Source: Deinococcus planocerae (GTDB lineage: Bacteria > Deinococcota > Deinococci > Deinococcales > Deinococcaceae). From it: DNA of 36,274 nt. This document shows positions 26,594 to 35,389 of this stretch, one piece after another. The stretch covers positions 1-36,274 of the forward strand of contig NZ_PNOR01000038.1 of the NCBI RefSeq assembly GCF_002869765.1, given 5' to 3'. Every line of letters starts with the position of its first letter. Position 1 is the first letter of the stretch. The notes below the pieces were generated by a model. The model saw nothing but the letters and a program-made list of their open reading frames with translations, searched no databases and was not told where the DNA came from. The translations under genes were made by a program, and so were the position numbers.

Positions 26594-27567
26594 GACGCCC
26601 CCTGACCTTCGCCCTCGCCGCCGCGCTCCTCGGCCTCGCCCTCCTCGCCTCGCTGGCGCTGGGGGCGAGCGAGATCGGCCTGGGGCGGGTCGCCCGCCTG
26701 CTCCTGTCCCCGGACGACGGCACCGACAGCCTCGTGATCCATACCCTGCGGCTGCCGCGCACGGTGGTGGCCGCGCTCGCCGGGGCGGGGCTCGGCGTGT
26801 CGGGCCTGCTCCTCCAGGGGGTGACGCGCAATCCCCTGGCCGACCCCGGCATCCTGGGGGTGGAGGCGGGCGGGGCCCTCGCCATCCTGGTCATGGTGGT
26901 GTTCTTTCCGGGGGCCCCCGCCGCCCTCTTCGTGCCCGCCGCCTTTCTGGGTGGGGCCCTCGCGGCGGCCCTCGCCTACGGGGTCGCGCGGCGGGTAGGG
27001 GTCACGCCGCTGCGACTCGCGCTCGCGGGCGTGGCGGTGGCGAGCCTCTTCGGAGCCGTCACCCGTGGCCTGCAAATCCTGTTCGAGGAACGCGCTCAGG
27101 GCGCCCTCTTCGCCCTCTCCGGCTCGGTGGCGGGCCGGACCTGGGCACAGGCGGCGCAGGTCGCCCCCTGGGTGGGGCTGGGTCTGCTGCTCTCCCTTCT
27201 CCTCACGCCCCGGCTCAACGTGCTCGCCCTCGGGGAGGACGTGGCCCGCGGCCTGGGCGCCCGCACCGAGCGCGACTCGGCCCTCGTGACGGTCCTCGGG
27301 GTGCTTCTCGCGGCGGCGTCGGTCAGCGTGGTCGGCCCGGTGGGCTTCGTGGGGCTGGTCATTCCCCACGCGGCGCGCGCCCTGATGGGACCGGACCACC
27401 GCCTTAGCCTGCCCCTCGCCGCCCTGCTGGGGGCCGCCTTCCTGATCCTTGCCGATATCGTCGCCCGCCTCATCGACCGCCCCGCCGAGACGTCCGTCGG
27501 CATCCTCGTCGCCGCCGCCGGGGCGCCCTTTTTCGTGCTCCTCGCGCGCCGGATTGGCCGCAGATAA
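26590..27567 (+). CDS. FecCD-family iron-chelate permease (first subunit)
   Basis: The 325-residue product has the usual FecCD length and about ten membrane helices. Signatures: LRLPRTVVAALAGAGLGVSGLLLQGVTRNPLADPGILGVEAGGAL at 52-96 (the FecCD block), LALAGVAVASLFGAVT, ALGEDVARGLGARTERD and VGPVGFVGLVIPHAARAL (the ATPase-docking loop), then RPAETSVGILVAAAGAPFFVLL at the end. It pairs with the second permease downstream to form a heterodimer. TTG 26590 starts translation, overlapping the preceding stop (TTGA), so coupling is likely. Confidence 0.9.
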   Translation: MRRPLTFALAAALLGLALLASLALGASEIGLGRVARLLLSPDDGTDSLVIHTLRLPRTVVAALAGAGLGVSGLLLQGVTRNPLADPGILGVEAGGALAILVMVVFFPGAPAALFVPAAFLGGALAAALAYGVARRVGVTPLRLALAGVAVASLFGAVTRGLQILFEERAQGALFALSGSVAGRTWAQAAQVAPWVGLGLLLSLLLTPRLNVLALGEDVARGLGARTERDSALVTVLGVLLAAASVSVVGPVGFVGLVIPHAARALMGPDHRLSLPLAALLGAAFLILADIVARLIDRPAETSVGILVAAAGAPFFVLLARRIGRR

Positions 27568-27585
27568 CCCAAGGAGAATCATCCT

Positions 27586-28509
27586 ATGCAGAAGAAGCCG
27601 CTTTTCCTCGCCGCCCTCACCCTCGGCACCGCCGCCGCCGTCACCGTCAACCACGAGCGGGGCACGCTGAACCTGAGCCAGCCCGCCCGGCGAGTCGTCG
27701 CGCTGGAATACTCGTTCGTGGACACCCTCGTCGCGCTCGGCGTGAAGCCGGTCGGGGCGGCGCTGGGCACCGCGGGCGGCGACCGGGGCACGCCGCCCTA
27801 CCTCAGAGATCGGGTGCAGGGCGTGACCGTCACGGGCAGCCGCGCCCAGCCCAGCTTCGAGACGATGGCCGCCGCCCGCCCCGACCTGATCCTCGCCGAC
27901 GCCTTTGTCCACGGGAACGTCTACCCGCAACTCTCCAAACTCGCGCCCACCGCCGCCTTCCAGAGCCGCCGGGGCAGCCTCGACGACCTGAACGCCCAGA
28001 CCCTCGCCATCGGTCGCCTCGTCGGGCGTGAGGGAGCGGCACGGCAACTCCTCGCGGACCAGAGGAGCCTCCTGGCGAAGGCGAGGGTGCTCGCCCGGAG
28101 GAACGCGCCCCCCTTCGTCGCGGCGGTCGCCACGCCCGGGAGCCTCACCGTCCACACGAGCGGGAGCTTCGTGGGCAGCTTCCTGGAGGACCTGGGGCGG
28201 AGGAACCAAGTCGCCGTGAAGGACGGGCAGACCCAGTACGAGATTTCCTTGGAGGGCCTCGTCGCCCTCAATCCGCAGACCCTCGTGCTCTTCACTGCCC
28301 CCGACGAGAGGCCCATCACCGAGACGTGGAAGACCAACCCCCTGTGGCAGAAGCTCGCCGCCGTGCAAAGGGGCCGGGTCTACGAGTTCAGCCGCGACAA
28401 CTGGACCCGCGGACGCGGCCCCATCGCCCTGAAGCTGATGGTGGCCGAGACGATCCAGAGCCGCCTCCTTCAGGACGCCGCGCCCCCCACGGAGTTCGGG
28501 TACAGGTGA
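27586..28509 (+). CDS. Ferric-siderophore ABC transporter binding protein (second copy)
   Basis: The 307-residue product is a second FecB-type binding protein: signal peptide MQKKPLFLAALTLGTAAA, ARRVVALEYSFVDTLVALGVKPVG near 35-58, SFETMAAARPDLILADAF, KLAPTAAF, and second lobe SLEGLVALNPQTLVLFTAPD and WTRGRGPIALKLMVAETI at the end. It is only distantly similar to the first copy, so the two probably bind different chelates. AAGGAG lies 9 bases before ATG 27586. Its stop overlaps the next gene's GTG as GTGA. Confidence 0.9.
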   Translation: MQKKPLFLAALTLGTAAAVTVNHERGTLNLSQPARRVVALEYSFVDTLVALGVKPVGAALGTAGGDRGTPPYLRDRVQGVTVTGSRAQPSFETMAAARPDLILADAFVHGNVYPQLSKLAPTAAFQSRRGSLDDLNAQTLAIGRLVGREGAARQLLADQRSLLAKARVLARRNAPPFVAAVATPGSLTVHTSGSFVGSFLEDLGRRNQVAVKDGQTQYEISLEGLVALNPQTLVLFTAPDERPITETWKTNPLWQKLAAVQRGRVYEFSRDNWTRGRGPIALKLMVAETIQSRLLQDAAPPTEFGYR

Positions 28510-29519
28510 TCTCCAGCCCGTACACCGCGCGCCGGGCCCTGCTCGTCGGGCTGCTCCTGGCCGGGCTGACCGGGCTCGCCTGTGTCCTCGCCCTGGGGCT
28601 CGGCGCGGTGAGGACGCCCGCCGCCGACGTGCTGCGGGTGCTGGCGGGTGGGGGAGACAGCCTGACCCGGCAACTGGTCCTCGACCTGCGGGTGCCGCGG
28701 GTCCTCGTCTCGCTGCTGTGTGGGGCGATGTTCGCGGCGTCGGGGGCGATCATGCAGGGCGTGATCCGCAACCCGCTCGCCTCGCCGGACCTGATCGGGG
28801 TGGGGGCGGGGGCGGGGCTGGCGGTCACCGTGTTCCTGCTCGCGTGGCCGGGGGCTCCGGTGGGGGGGCTGCCCTGGGCGGCGCTCGCGGGCGCGTGGGG
28901 GGGCTTCGGGCTGGTGCTCCTCCTCGCGCGGGAGTGGCGGGGGGTGAGCCTGAACAGCCTCCACCCCGTGCGGCTCGCCCTCGTCGGCGTGGCGGTGGCG
29001 GCGGCGCTGGGGGTGTGGCAGCAACTCGTCCTCGTGCGGGCCCCGGACGGGCTGGGTACGGCCCTCACGTTCCTGGCGGGCACGGTGTACGGGGCGGACG
29101 CGGACCGGGTGGCGCGGGTGCTGCCCTGGGCCCTGGTGCTGCTGCCCGCCGCCCTGCTGCTCTCCCGCACGCTCGACGTGCTGGGCCTCGGGGAAGACCT
29201 CGCCACCTCTCTCGGCACGCGGGTCGGCGCCGCGCGGCTGCTGTCTCTGGGCGTCGGCGTCGCGCTCGCCGGGGCCGCCGTCACGGGGGCGGGCATCCTG
29301 GGCTTCGTGGGCCTGCTCGCTCCCCACCTCGCGCGGCTGCTCGTGGGGGGGCGGCACGCGCGGCTCGTGCCTGTCTCCATGCTCCTCGGCGCCCTGCTCG
29401 TCCTGGCCGCCGATACCCTGGGGCGGACCCTGCTGCCGCCGGTCGAGGTTCCGGCGGGCGTCTTCACGACGCTCGTGGGGGCGCCATACTTCCTCTACCT
29501 GCTGAGGCGCAGCGCATGA
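28506..29519 (+). CDS. FecCD-family iron-chelate permease (second subunit)
   Basis: This 337-residue permease has the FecCD block LRVPRVLVSLLCGAMFAASGAIMQGVIRNPLASPDLIGVGAGAGL, the loop LGLGEDLATSLGTRVGAAR and GILGFVGLLAPHLARLLVGG, and the C-terminal PPVEVPAGVFTTLVGAPYFLYLL. About ten membrane helices are expected. It partners with the upstream permease. Start is GTG 28506 inside the preceding stop (GTGA); the stop overlaps the ATPase gene as ATGA, so all three are translationally linked. Confidence 0.92.
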   Translation: MISSPYTARRALLVGLLLAGLTGLACVLALGLGAVRTPAADVLRVLAGGGDSLTRQLVLDLRVPRVLVSLLCGAMFAASGAIMQGVIRNPLASPDLIGVGAGAGLAVTVFLLAWPGAPVGGLPWAALAGAWGGFGLVLLLAREWRGVSLNSLHPVRLALVGVAVAAALGVWQQLVLVRAPDGLGTALTFLAGTVYGADADRVARVLPWALVLLPAALLLSRTLDVLGLGEDLATSLGTRVGAARLLSLGVGVALAGAAVTGAGILGFVGLLAPHLARLLVGGRHARLVPVSMLLGALLVLAADTLGRTLLPPVEVPAGVFTTLVGAPYFLYLLRRSA

Positions 29520-30328
29520 CCCAGACCCCCACCGTCCAGACTCCAGTTCCGCTTTCCACCCAGAATCTCAAGCTCGCCTACGGTCAGAGCGTGATCGTCC
29601 CCGACCTCGACCTGCGCGTGGCGGGCGGGAAGATCACGAGCATCATCGGGCCGAACGGCTGCGGCAAGAGCACCCTGCTGCGCGCCCTGGCCCGGCTGCT
29701 GCCCGCCGGGAGCGGCTCGATCAGCCTCTACGGTCAGGCCCTCCACGCCCTGCCCTCCCGCGAGGTGGCGCGGCGGCTGGCGATCCTGCCCCAGGGGCCG
29801 ACCGCTCCCGAGGGCCTGAGCGTCGAGGACCTCGTGTGGTTCGGGCGCCACCCCCACCAGGGCCGCTTTCCCGTGCGGCGGGAGGAGGACCGCGAGGCGG
29901 TGGCGTGGGCCCTCGCCCAGACGGGCATGACCGTCTTCGCAGGGCGGCCCCTGGAGGCCCTCTCGGGCGGGCAGCGGCAGCGCGCGTGGATCGCCATGAG
30001 CCTCGCCCAGCAGACCGACATCCTGCTGCTCGACGAGCCGACGACCTACCTCGACCTCTCGCACCAGCTCGAAGTCCTGCACCTCGCCGGGCGCCTCAAC
30101 CGCGACCAGGGCAAGACGGTCGTGATGGTCCTGCACGACCTCAACCAGGCGGTGCGCTACAGCGACGAGATCGTCGCCATGAAGGGGGGGCGGGTGTACG
30201 CCCAGGGCCGCCCGGGGGACCTGATGACGGCGGAGTTGCTGCGCGACGTATTCGGCCTCAAGGCCCACATCCTCGCCGACCCGGACACCGGCAGGCCACA
30301 CGTGATCCCCTACGCGCTGACGCGGTAG
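29516..30328 (+). CDS. Iron-chelate ABC transporter ATPase (FecE/FhuC type)
   Basis: The 270-residue ATPase powers the two FecCD permeases. It has Walker A GPNGCGKST (45-53), the Q-loop LAILPQGP (88-95), the signature LSGGQRQR (149-156), Walker B ILLLDEP (169-175), the D-loop YLDLSHQ and the H-loop His207 in VMVLHDLNQAVRYSDE. The FecE/FhuC-type phrase TYLDLSHQLEVL marks an iron-siderophore ATPase. It is the only ATPase in the operon. No clear hairpin terminator was found after it. Confidence 0.95.
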   Translation: MTQTPTVQTPVPLSTQNLKLAYGQSVIVPDLDLRVAGGKITSIIGPNGCGKSTLLRALARLLPAGSGSISLYGQALHALPSREVARRLAILPQGPTAPEGLSVEDLVWFGRHPHQGRFPVRREEDREAVAWALAQTGMTVFAGRPLEALSGGQRQRAWIAMSLAQQTDILLLDEPTTYLDLSHQLEVLHLAGRLNRDQGKTVVMVLHDLNQAVRYSDEIVAMKGGRVYAQGRPGDLMTAELLRDVFGLKAHILADPDTGRPHVIPYALTR

Positions 30329-30375
30329 GGAAGGGGCCCGCTCACCCTGCCCCGCCGGGTTGAAGCCCCGGGCGC

Positions 30376-30480
30376 TCAGGGCCTCCTGTCCGGCGCCCCC
30401 TCCACGTGCCCCGCGTCCTGCTCCTCGCGGCTGCGAACGTCCACGACCAGCGCCCGCCCCCCAGCGGTCAACGGCTGGAC
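30376..30480 (-). pseudogene. Rhodanese-like remnant
   Basis: Just after the CBS-pair gene on the same strand, in another frame, the DNA reads VQPLTAGGRALVVDVRSREE, then QDAGHVEGAPDRRP and stop. LVVDVRSREEQDAGHVEGA is the first-half signature of rhodanese domains (LVDVRxxxExxxGHIxGA). The rest of the domain, with the active-site cysteine, is missing, and no start codon is apparent. It looks like the remnant of a rhodanese domain or gene that once followed, or was fused to, the CBS protein. Confidence 0.6.
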
Positions 30481-30935
30481 GTGGGGTCCGGCAGCCTTTC
30501 GCCCGCCTCCTCCCTGCCCAGCCCGCTCAGGCGCACGTACTCGCGCAGGACGTCGGTCACGGTGACGACGCCCACGACCTCGTGGCGGTCGTTGACCACG
30601 GGCAGGCCGCCGACCCGGTGCCGGAGCATGGTGTACGCCGCGTCGTGCAGGGGGGCGTCCTCGTCGGCGGTGAGGACCGAAGTCTTCATGACCTCGCGCA
30701 GGGTGAGCCGCGAGAGCGCCGACGTGATCTCCCAGATGCTCAGGGTGGTGGACGCCGACGGCATCGCCTCCTTGAGGTCGCGCTCGGTCACGATGCCGAC
30801 GAGTCTCCCGCCCTCGACGACGGGCAGGCGGCGAATGCCCCGCGCCCCCAGCATCCGCACCGCCTCGGGCACGGTGGTGTCGGGGGGAGCGGTGACGGGC
30901 GGGTGACTCATCAGGTCCTTGACGGGGGTGGGCAT
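30468..30935 (-). CDS. Tandem CBS-domain protein
   Basis: The 155-residue product is two CBS domains and little else: VKDLMSHPPVTAPPDTTVPEA ... GIRRLPVVEGGRLVGIVTERDL (5-54) and VMKTSVLTADEDAPLHDAAYTML ... VGGLPVVNDRHEVVGVVTVTDVL (83-127). CBS pairs bind adenosine nucleotides (AMP, ATP, SAM) and act as energy or nucleotide sensors. As a stand-alone protein it probably controls a partner. It ends the minus-strand cluster of Usp, TerC and P-type ATPase genes. The ATG has AGGAGG 6 bases upstream. Its 3' end overlaps the rhodanese remnant in another frame. Confidence 0.9.
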   Translation of the reverse strand: MPTPVKDLMSHPPVTAPPDTTVPEAVRMLGARGIRRLPVVEGGRLVGIVTERDLKEAMPSASTTLSIWEITSALSRLTLREVMKTSVLTADEDAPLHDAAYTMLRHRVGGLPVVNDRHEVVGVVTVTDVLREYVRLSGLGREEAGERLPDPTSSR

Positions 30936-30979
30936 GGCTTCCTCCTGGGCGTGGGCGGGGTCGGGGAGAGGGCGCCGGG

Positions 30980-31474
30980 TCACGAGCGGGCCTGGGACTG
31001 CCGGGTGGGGCGACCCTTCGCCACCTCGCCGGGACCGCGCACGAGGAGCACGGGTACGTGGACCCTTTTGAGCACCGCCTCGGCCACGCTGCCCAGCAAC
31101 AGGTGCGCGAGCCCGCCGCGCCCGTGGGTGCTCATCACCACGAGGTCGGCGCCGCTCCTCCCCACCTCGTCCGCGATCACCTCCGCAACGGGCCGCCCGT
31201 CCGTCTCGCGGCACACCACCCGCGCCTCCGGGAAGTCGATGTCCCGGCGGGCCTCGTCGAGGAGCCGGGCGCCCTCCTCGATCAATCTCTCACGCTCCTC
31301 CGGATAGTCGTACACGTAGGCCGCCCCCTCGGCGAAAACCCCGAGCTGGGGCGGCGGCACCACGTACAGCAGGCTCAGCGTGGCCCCGTACTGGCGGGCG
31401 AGGTCGGCGGCGTGGGGCAGGGCGAGCCCACCGAGCGGGCTGCCGTCGGTCGTCACGAGGATGTGCTTGAACAT
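30980..31474 (-). CDS. Universal stress protein (UspA family), single domain
   Basis: The 164-residue protein has a UspA fold: MFKHILVTTDGSPLGGLALPHA at the start, LSLLYVVPPP, and the C-terminal nucleotide site ADLVVMSTHGRGGLAHLLLG-SVAEAVLK with the G-x9-GS spacing of ATP-binding members. Usp proteins support survival under stress and may regulate transporters. AGGAGGG precedes ATG 31474, the start used here. The frame also continues upstream to ATG 31555, which has its own strong AAAGGAG, adding a 27-residue Pro/His/Arg-rich start; either or both may be used. It lies between the CBS protein and the P-type ATPase genes. Confidence 0.88.
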   Translation of the reverse strand: MFKHILVTTDGSPLGGLALPHAADLARQYGATLSLLYVVPPPQLGVFAEGAAYVYDYPEERERLIEEGARLLDEARRDIDFPEARVVCRETDGRPVAEVIADEVGRSGADLVVMSTHGRGGLAHLLLGSVAEAVLKRVHVPVLLVRGPGEVAKGRPTRQSQARS

Positions 31475-31577
31475 ACGTCCCTCCTGGGGGCGCGGCCCTG
31501 GGTGGGCTCCGGCGTGGGGGTGCGGGCGGGGGTCGGGCCGGGGGTGCGGCGGCATGGCGGGGCTCCTTTCGGCGGGT

Positions 31578-34412
31578 TCAGGCGTGGGCGGGGGCCGGGC
31601 GGCCCCGTCTCCGGCGGCGGGCGAGCCACTTCTCGATCTCCACCGCGACCAGGAGCGTGAAGCCCAGCCCGGCGGCGATCAGGAGGTCGGCGGCGGAGAG
31701 CGGCACGAGCCGCAGGAAGGTCGCCTGGAGCAGCGGCACGTACAGCACCGCGAGTTGCAGCCCCACGACGAGCAGGGTGAGGCCCACCAGCAGGCGGTTG
31801 GAAAAGAGCCCGATCCTCCAGACCGGCTCGGTGTTCGAGCGGATGGCGAGGGCCTGGAAGACCTGGAGGAAGGCCAGCGTGGTAAAGATCATCGTCTGCC
31901 ACTGCGGCAGGTCCTGGCGGTAGTACCAGAAACCCACCCCCAGCGCCACCACCGTGATGTAGGCGCCCACCCACACCACGTGCCAGCCCATCCCGCCGCT
32001 GAAGATGCCCTCCTTCGGCGACTGGGGAGGACGGCCCATGACATTGCTCTCGGGCTTTTCCACGCCCATCGCCAGACCGAGCAGGCCGTCGGTCATCAGG
32101 TTGAGCCACAGCAGTTGCAGCGGCAGCAGGGCGACCGCCGAGCCCAGCGGAAGACCGGTCAAAGCGAAGGGCAGCGGCCACAGCAGCATCACGCCGACCT
32201 TGCCGACGTTGCCGGTGATGGCGAACTTCACGAAGCGGCGCAGGTTGTCGTAGATCGTGCGCCCCTCCTCGACCGACGCGACGATGGTGGCGAAGTTGTC
32301 GTCGCGCAGCACCATGTCCGCGGCCTCCTTGGACACGTCCGTCCCGGTGATCCCCATCGCCACGCCGATGTCGGCCTTTTTCAGGGCGGGCGCGTCGTTC
32401 ACCCCGTCCCCGGTCATGGCGACGACCTGCCCGCGCGTCTGGAGCGCCTCCACGATCCGCAGCTTGTGCTCCGGGGACACCCGCGCGAAGACGTTCACGT
32501 CCGATGCGGCCCGCCCCAGGTCGGCGTCCGTCATGCGGGCGAGGTCCACCCCCGTGATCACCCGCTCGTCCGTGGAAATGCCGAGGTCGCGCGCGATGAA
32601 GCTCGCCGTGAGGGGATGATCCCCCGTGATCATGATGGGCCGGATGCCCGCCGCCCGGCAGCGCGCGACGGCCTCGCGGACCTCGGGGCGCGGCGGGTCG
32701 ATCATGCCCACGAGGCCAAGGAATACGAGCCCCTGCTCCACCCCCTCGTCGGCGAGGGGCGCGTCCAGCAGGCGGAAGGCCACCCCGAGCACCCGCATCC
32801 CGTCGCGCGCCAGGGCGTCGTTTGCTCCCTCGATGCGGCGGCGCCACTCAGGGTCGAGGGGCCGCACGTCCGAGCCATCGAACACATGCGCCGACAGGCC
32901 GAGCAGCCCGTCCACCGCCCCCTTCGTGAGGGCCACGAAGCCGAGCCCCGGGTTCAGCCCGTCCCGCCCGAGCACCGCGCCGAGGCCGTCCGGCACCGTC
33001 CGCGCCCGCGCGTGCACCGTCGTCATCCGCTTGCGCTCGGAGTCGAAGGGCAGCTCCGCCACCCGGGGCAGGGCTGCCGTCAGCTCGCCTTGCGCCAGGC
33101 CCGCGTTCGCCGCCGCGACGAGGAGGGCCCCTTCCGTGGGGTCGCCCAGGGTGTCGAGGCGTCCCTCGTCGGAGGTCTTTACCGTTGCGTCGTTGCACAG
33201 CGCCGCCGCCGCGAGGGTGAGGCGCATCAGGGGTGAGGTGCCGAGTGAGACCTCGGGCCGGGCGTCCCCGCGCTCCAGGGCGGGCAGCCGGGCGTGCAGC
33301 GTCTGACTCAGGTCCACCCGCTCGCCCGCCACGTCGAGGACGGTGACGGTCATGCGGTTTTCCGTCAGGGTGCCCGTCTTGTCCGAGCAGATGGTGGTGA
33401 CCGAGCCCAGCGTCTCGACGGCGGGCAGCTTGCGGATCAGGGCGCTCCGCCGCAGCATCTTCTGGGCACCCAGCGCGAGCGTGAAGGTCACGACGGCGGG
33501 CAGCCCCTCGGGCACGACGGCGACCGCCACGCTGATCGCGGTGAGCACCATGTCCTCGAAGGCCTCCCCGGCGGCCAACCCGACGAAGAGGATCAGGAGG
33601 GCGACGACCACCCCCGCCGCCGCGAGGCCCTTGCCCACCCGGTCGAGGCGGGCTTGCAGCGGCGTCATGCCGCCCTTCACGTCCTGAATCAGGGTGGCGA
33701 TGCGCCCGAGCTGGGTGCGCATCCCCGTCTCGACGACGACCGCCGCCCCGCGCCCGTAGGTGACGGTGGTCCCCATGAAGCCGAGGTTGCGGCGGTCGCC
33801 CAGCGGCGCGTCCGCCCGGGTCAGCGCGGCGACCTCCTTCTCGACCGGCTCGGACTCCCCGGTCAGGGCCGCCTCCTGCACGCGCAGGTTGGCACTCTCC
33901 AGGAGGCGCACGTCGGCGGGCACGACGTTTCCGGCCTCCAGGGCGATCACGTCCCCGGGCACGAGGTCGCGGGCGCTGATCTCGCGCCACTCGCCGCCTC
34001 GCCGGGCGCGCACGACGGGCACGGCGAGGCGCCGCAGGGCGGCGATAGCCCGCTCCGCCCGGTACTCCTGAAGGAAGCCGAGCAGCGCGAAGAGCAGCAC
34101 GATGGCGAGGATCGCCCCCGCCTCCAGCCACTTCTCCAGGAAGGCGGAGAGCCCCGCCGCCGCGAAGAGGATCAGGACCATCACCGCGGTGAGCTGCTCC
34201 CACAGAATCTTCCAGGGGCTCTTCACCCCGCGGTCGACGAGTTCGTTGGGCCCCAGCCGGGCCAGCCGTGCGCCCACCTCCGCCTCGCCCAGGCCGCGCT
34301 CGGGGTCGGTCGCCAGGGCGGCGAGGGTGGCCCCGGCCTCCAGGGTGTGCCAGGGGGGCTCGGCGTCGGCGGGAGCGGGGGAGAGGGGCGCCTTCAGGGG
34401 CCGGGTGGTCAT
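31578..34412 (-). CDS. SERCA-like P-type cation ATPase (probable Ca2+ exporter)
   Basis: The 944-residue pump has the actuator motif TGES (184-187), the M4 motif VPEGLP with Glu302, the phosphorylated Asp344 in DKTGT, KGAV (497-500), and GDGVND (668-673), plus ten membrane helices. Cation residues in M5 and M6: Asn735 in TGNVGKV, Lys738, and Asn771, Thr774, Asp775 in LNLMTDG. SERCA has Glu771 where Lys738 stands, so Ca2+ site I is lost while site II is complete. The same substitution (Arg) occurs in the Listeria pump LMCA1, which moves one Ca2+ per ATP. Ca2+ is the most likely ion but Mn2+ is possible. ATG 34412 has AAGGAG. Confidence 0.93.
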   Translation of the reverse strand: MTTRPLKAPLSPAPADAEPPWHTLEAGATLAALATDPERGLGEAEVGARLARLGPNELVDRGVKSPWKILWEQLTAVMVLILFAAAGLSAFLEKWLEAGAILAIVLLFALLGFLQEYRAERAIAALRRLAVPVVRARRGGEWREISARDLVPGDVIALEAGNVVPADVRLLESANLRVQEAALTGESEPVEKEVAALTRADAPLGDRRNLGFMGTTVTYGRGAAVVVETGMRTQLGRIATLIQDVKGGMTPLQARLDRVGKGLAAAGVVVALLILFVGLAAGEAFEDMVLTAISVAVAVVPEGLPAVVTFTLALGAQKMLRRSALIRKLPAVETLGSVTTICSDKTGTLTENRMTVTVLDVAGERVDLSQTLHARLPALERGDARPEVSLGTSPLMRLTLAAAALCNDATVKTSDEGRLDTLGDPTEGALLVAAANAGLAQGELTAALPRVAELPFDSERKRMTTVHARARTVPDGLGAVLGRDGLNPGLGFVALTKGAVDGLLGLSAHVFDGSDVRPLDPEWRRRIEGANDALARDGMRVLGVAFRLLDAPLADEGVEQGLVFLGLVGMIDPPRPEVREAVARCRAAGIRPIMITGDHPLTASFIARDLGISTDERVITGVDLARMTDADLGRAASDVNVFARVSPEHKLRIVEALQTRGQVVAMTGDGVNDAPALKKADIGVAMGITGTDVSKEAADMVLRDDNFATIVASVEEGRTIYDNLRRFVKFAITGNVGKVGVMLLWPLPFALTGLPLGSAVALLPLQLLWLNLMTDGLLGLAMGVEKPESNVMGRPPQSPKEGIFSGGMGWHVVWVGAYITVVALGVGFWYYRQDLPQWQTMIFTTLAFLQVFQALAIRSNTEPVWRIGLFSNRLLVGLTLLVVGLQLAVLYVPLLQATFLRLVPLSAADLLIAAGLGFTLLVAVEIEKWLARRRRRGRPAPAHA

Positions 34413-34430
34413 GGGGGCTCTCCTTGGGGG

Positions 34431-35354
34431 TCAGGGGGCGGCGCCCGACGGGGACGCGCCCCGGCGCAGCGACACGAGGGCCGCGACGAGGAGCAGGGCC
34501 ACGTACACGGCGAGGTAGAGGGCGGTGGGCATCGTCCAGACGGGCGTGAGGACGAGCTTGACGCCCGCGAAGATCACGCCGAGGGCCACCCCGAGGGGGA
34601 CGTAGGTCAGGCGCTCGGTGAGCCCCGCGAGCAGGAAATAGAGGCTGCGAAAGCTCAGCAGGGCGAGGGCGTTCGCGGCGAAGAGCAGGAACTCGTCGGT
34701 GGTGATGGCGAGGACCGCAGGAATCACGTCGAGCGCGAACACCACGTCCGTCACCTCGATGAGGACGAGCGCGAGCAGGAGGGGAGTGGAGCGCCACGCC
34801 CGGCCCCGCCGCACCAGGAAGCGTTCGCCCTCCCCGGCCTCCTCGACGCGCAGGGTCCGCCAGAGAAACCGCTTGAACGGACGCAGGTCGAGGACGTGCG
34901 AGCCCCGCGCCCCACTCAGCCTGCGCACGCCGACGAGGATGAGCAGCGCCCCGAAGGTGGGGAGCAGCCACCCGAACCCCTCGACCGCCTGGATGCCGAG
35001 CAGGGTGAGCGCCCCGCGCGCCACCAGGGCGCCGAGCACGCCCCACAGCACCACCCGGGCCTGAAGCTCGCGCGGGACACCCAGCAGGTTGAACACGGCG
35101 GCGAAGACGAAGATGCTCTCGACGGGCAGCAGCTTGAGGTACGCGCCCACGAAGTCGCCCGCCCGCTCCGGGGACTCGAAGCGCCACAGCGCGGCGGCGA
35201 ACACCAGCGTGAGCGTCGTCCACCCCAGCGTCCGCAGCAGGGCGTGGCGCGACCGCAGGGGACCGCGCCGCAGCGCGAGGAGGTCGAGCACGAAGAGCGC
35301 GCCCAGCCCCGCCGCGAAGAGCAGCCACACCCACAACCCGAGTTCCAACGCCAC
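34431..35354 (-). CDS. TerC-family membrane protein (Alx/TerC type)
   Basis: The 307-residue protein has about nine membrane helices. The family blocks are LWVWLLFAAGLGALFVLDLL (Asp24), LLPVESIFVFAAVFNLLGVP with Glu79, and ALVLIEVTDVVFALDVIPAVLAITTD with Glu200, Asp203 and Asp209 inside a membrane helix, plus VLDLRPFKRFLW between them. These acidic residues resemble those of TerC and Alx, proteins linked to tellurite resistance and Mn2+ export or metallation of exported proteins. The start is GTG 35354 with AAGGAGG just upstream. It lies 18 bases before the P-type ATPase gene, so the two share a transcript. No yybP-ykoY (Mn2+) riboswitch was found upstream. Confidence 0.9.
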   Translation of the reverse strand: MALELGLWVWLLFAAGLGALFVLDLLALRRGPLRSRHALLRTLGWTTLTLVFAAALWRFESPERAGDFVGAYLKLLPVESIFVFAAVFNLLGVPRELQARVVLWGVLGALVARGALTLLGIQAVEGFGWLLPTFGALLILVGVRRLSGARGSHVLDLRPFKRFLWRTLRVEEAGEGERFLVRRGRAWRSTPLLLALVLIEVTDVVFALDVIPAVLAITTDEFLLFAANALALLSFRSLYFLLAGLTERLTYVPLGVALGVIFAGVKLVLTPVWTMPTALYLAVYVALLLVAALVSLRRGASPSGAAP

Positions 35355-35389
35355 GCCTCCTTCCGCCGTGTCCCGCGCCCCAGGCGGCC

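Noticed and set aside
26569..28368. Minus-strand open frame of 599 residues across the siderophore operon
   Set aside because: It is the shadow of the permease and binding-protein genes, with Gly/Arg/Glu-rich sequence and no domain.
30350..30373. CCGGG / CCCGG hairpin after the iron-chelate ATPase gene
   Set aside because: The stem is 5 bp in very GC-rich sequence without a T-run; chance pairing is likely.
35355..35389. Mn2+ (yybP-ykoY) riboswitch upstream of the TerC gene
   Set aside because: Only 35 bases separate it from the upstream Usp gene, too short for that riboswitch.
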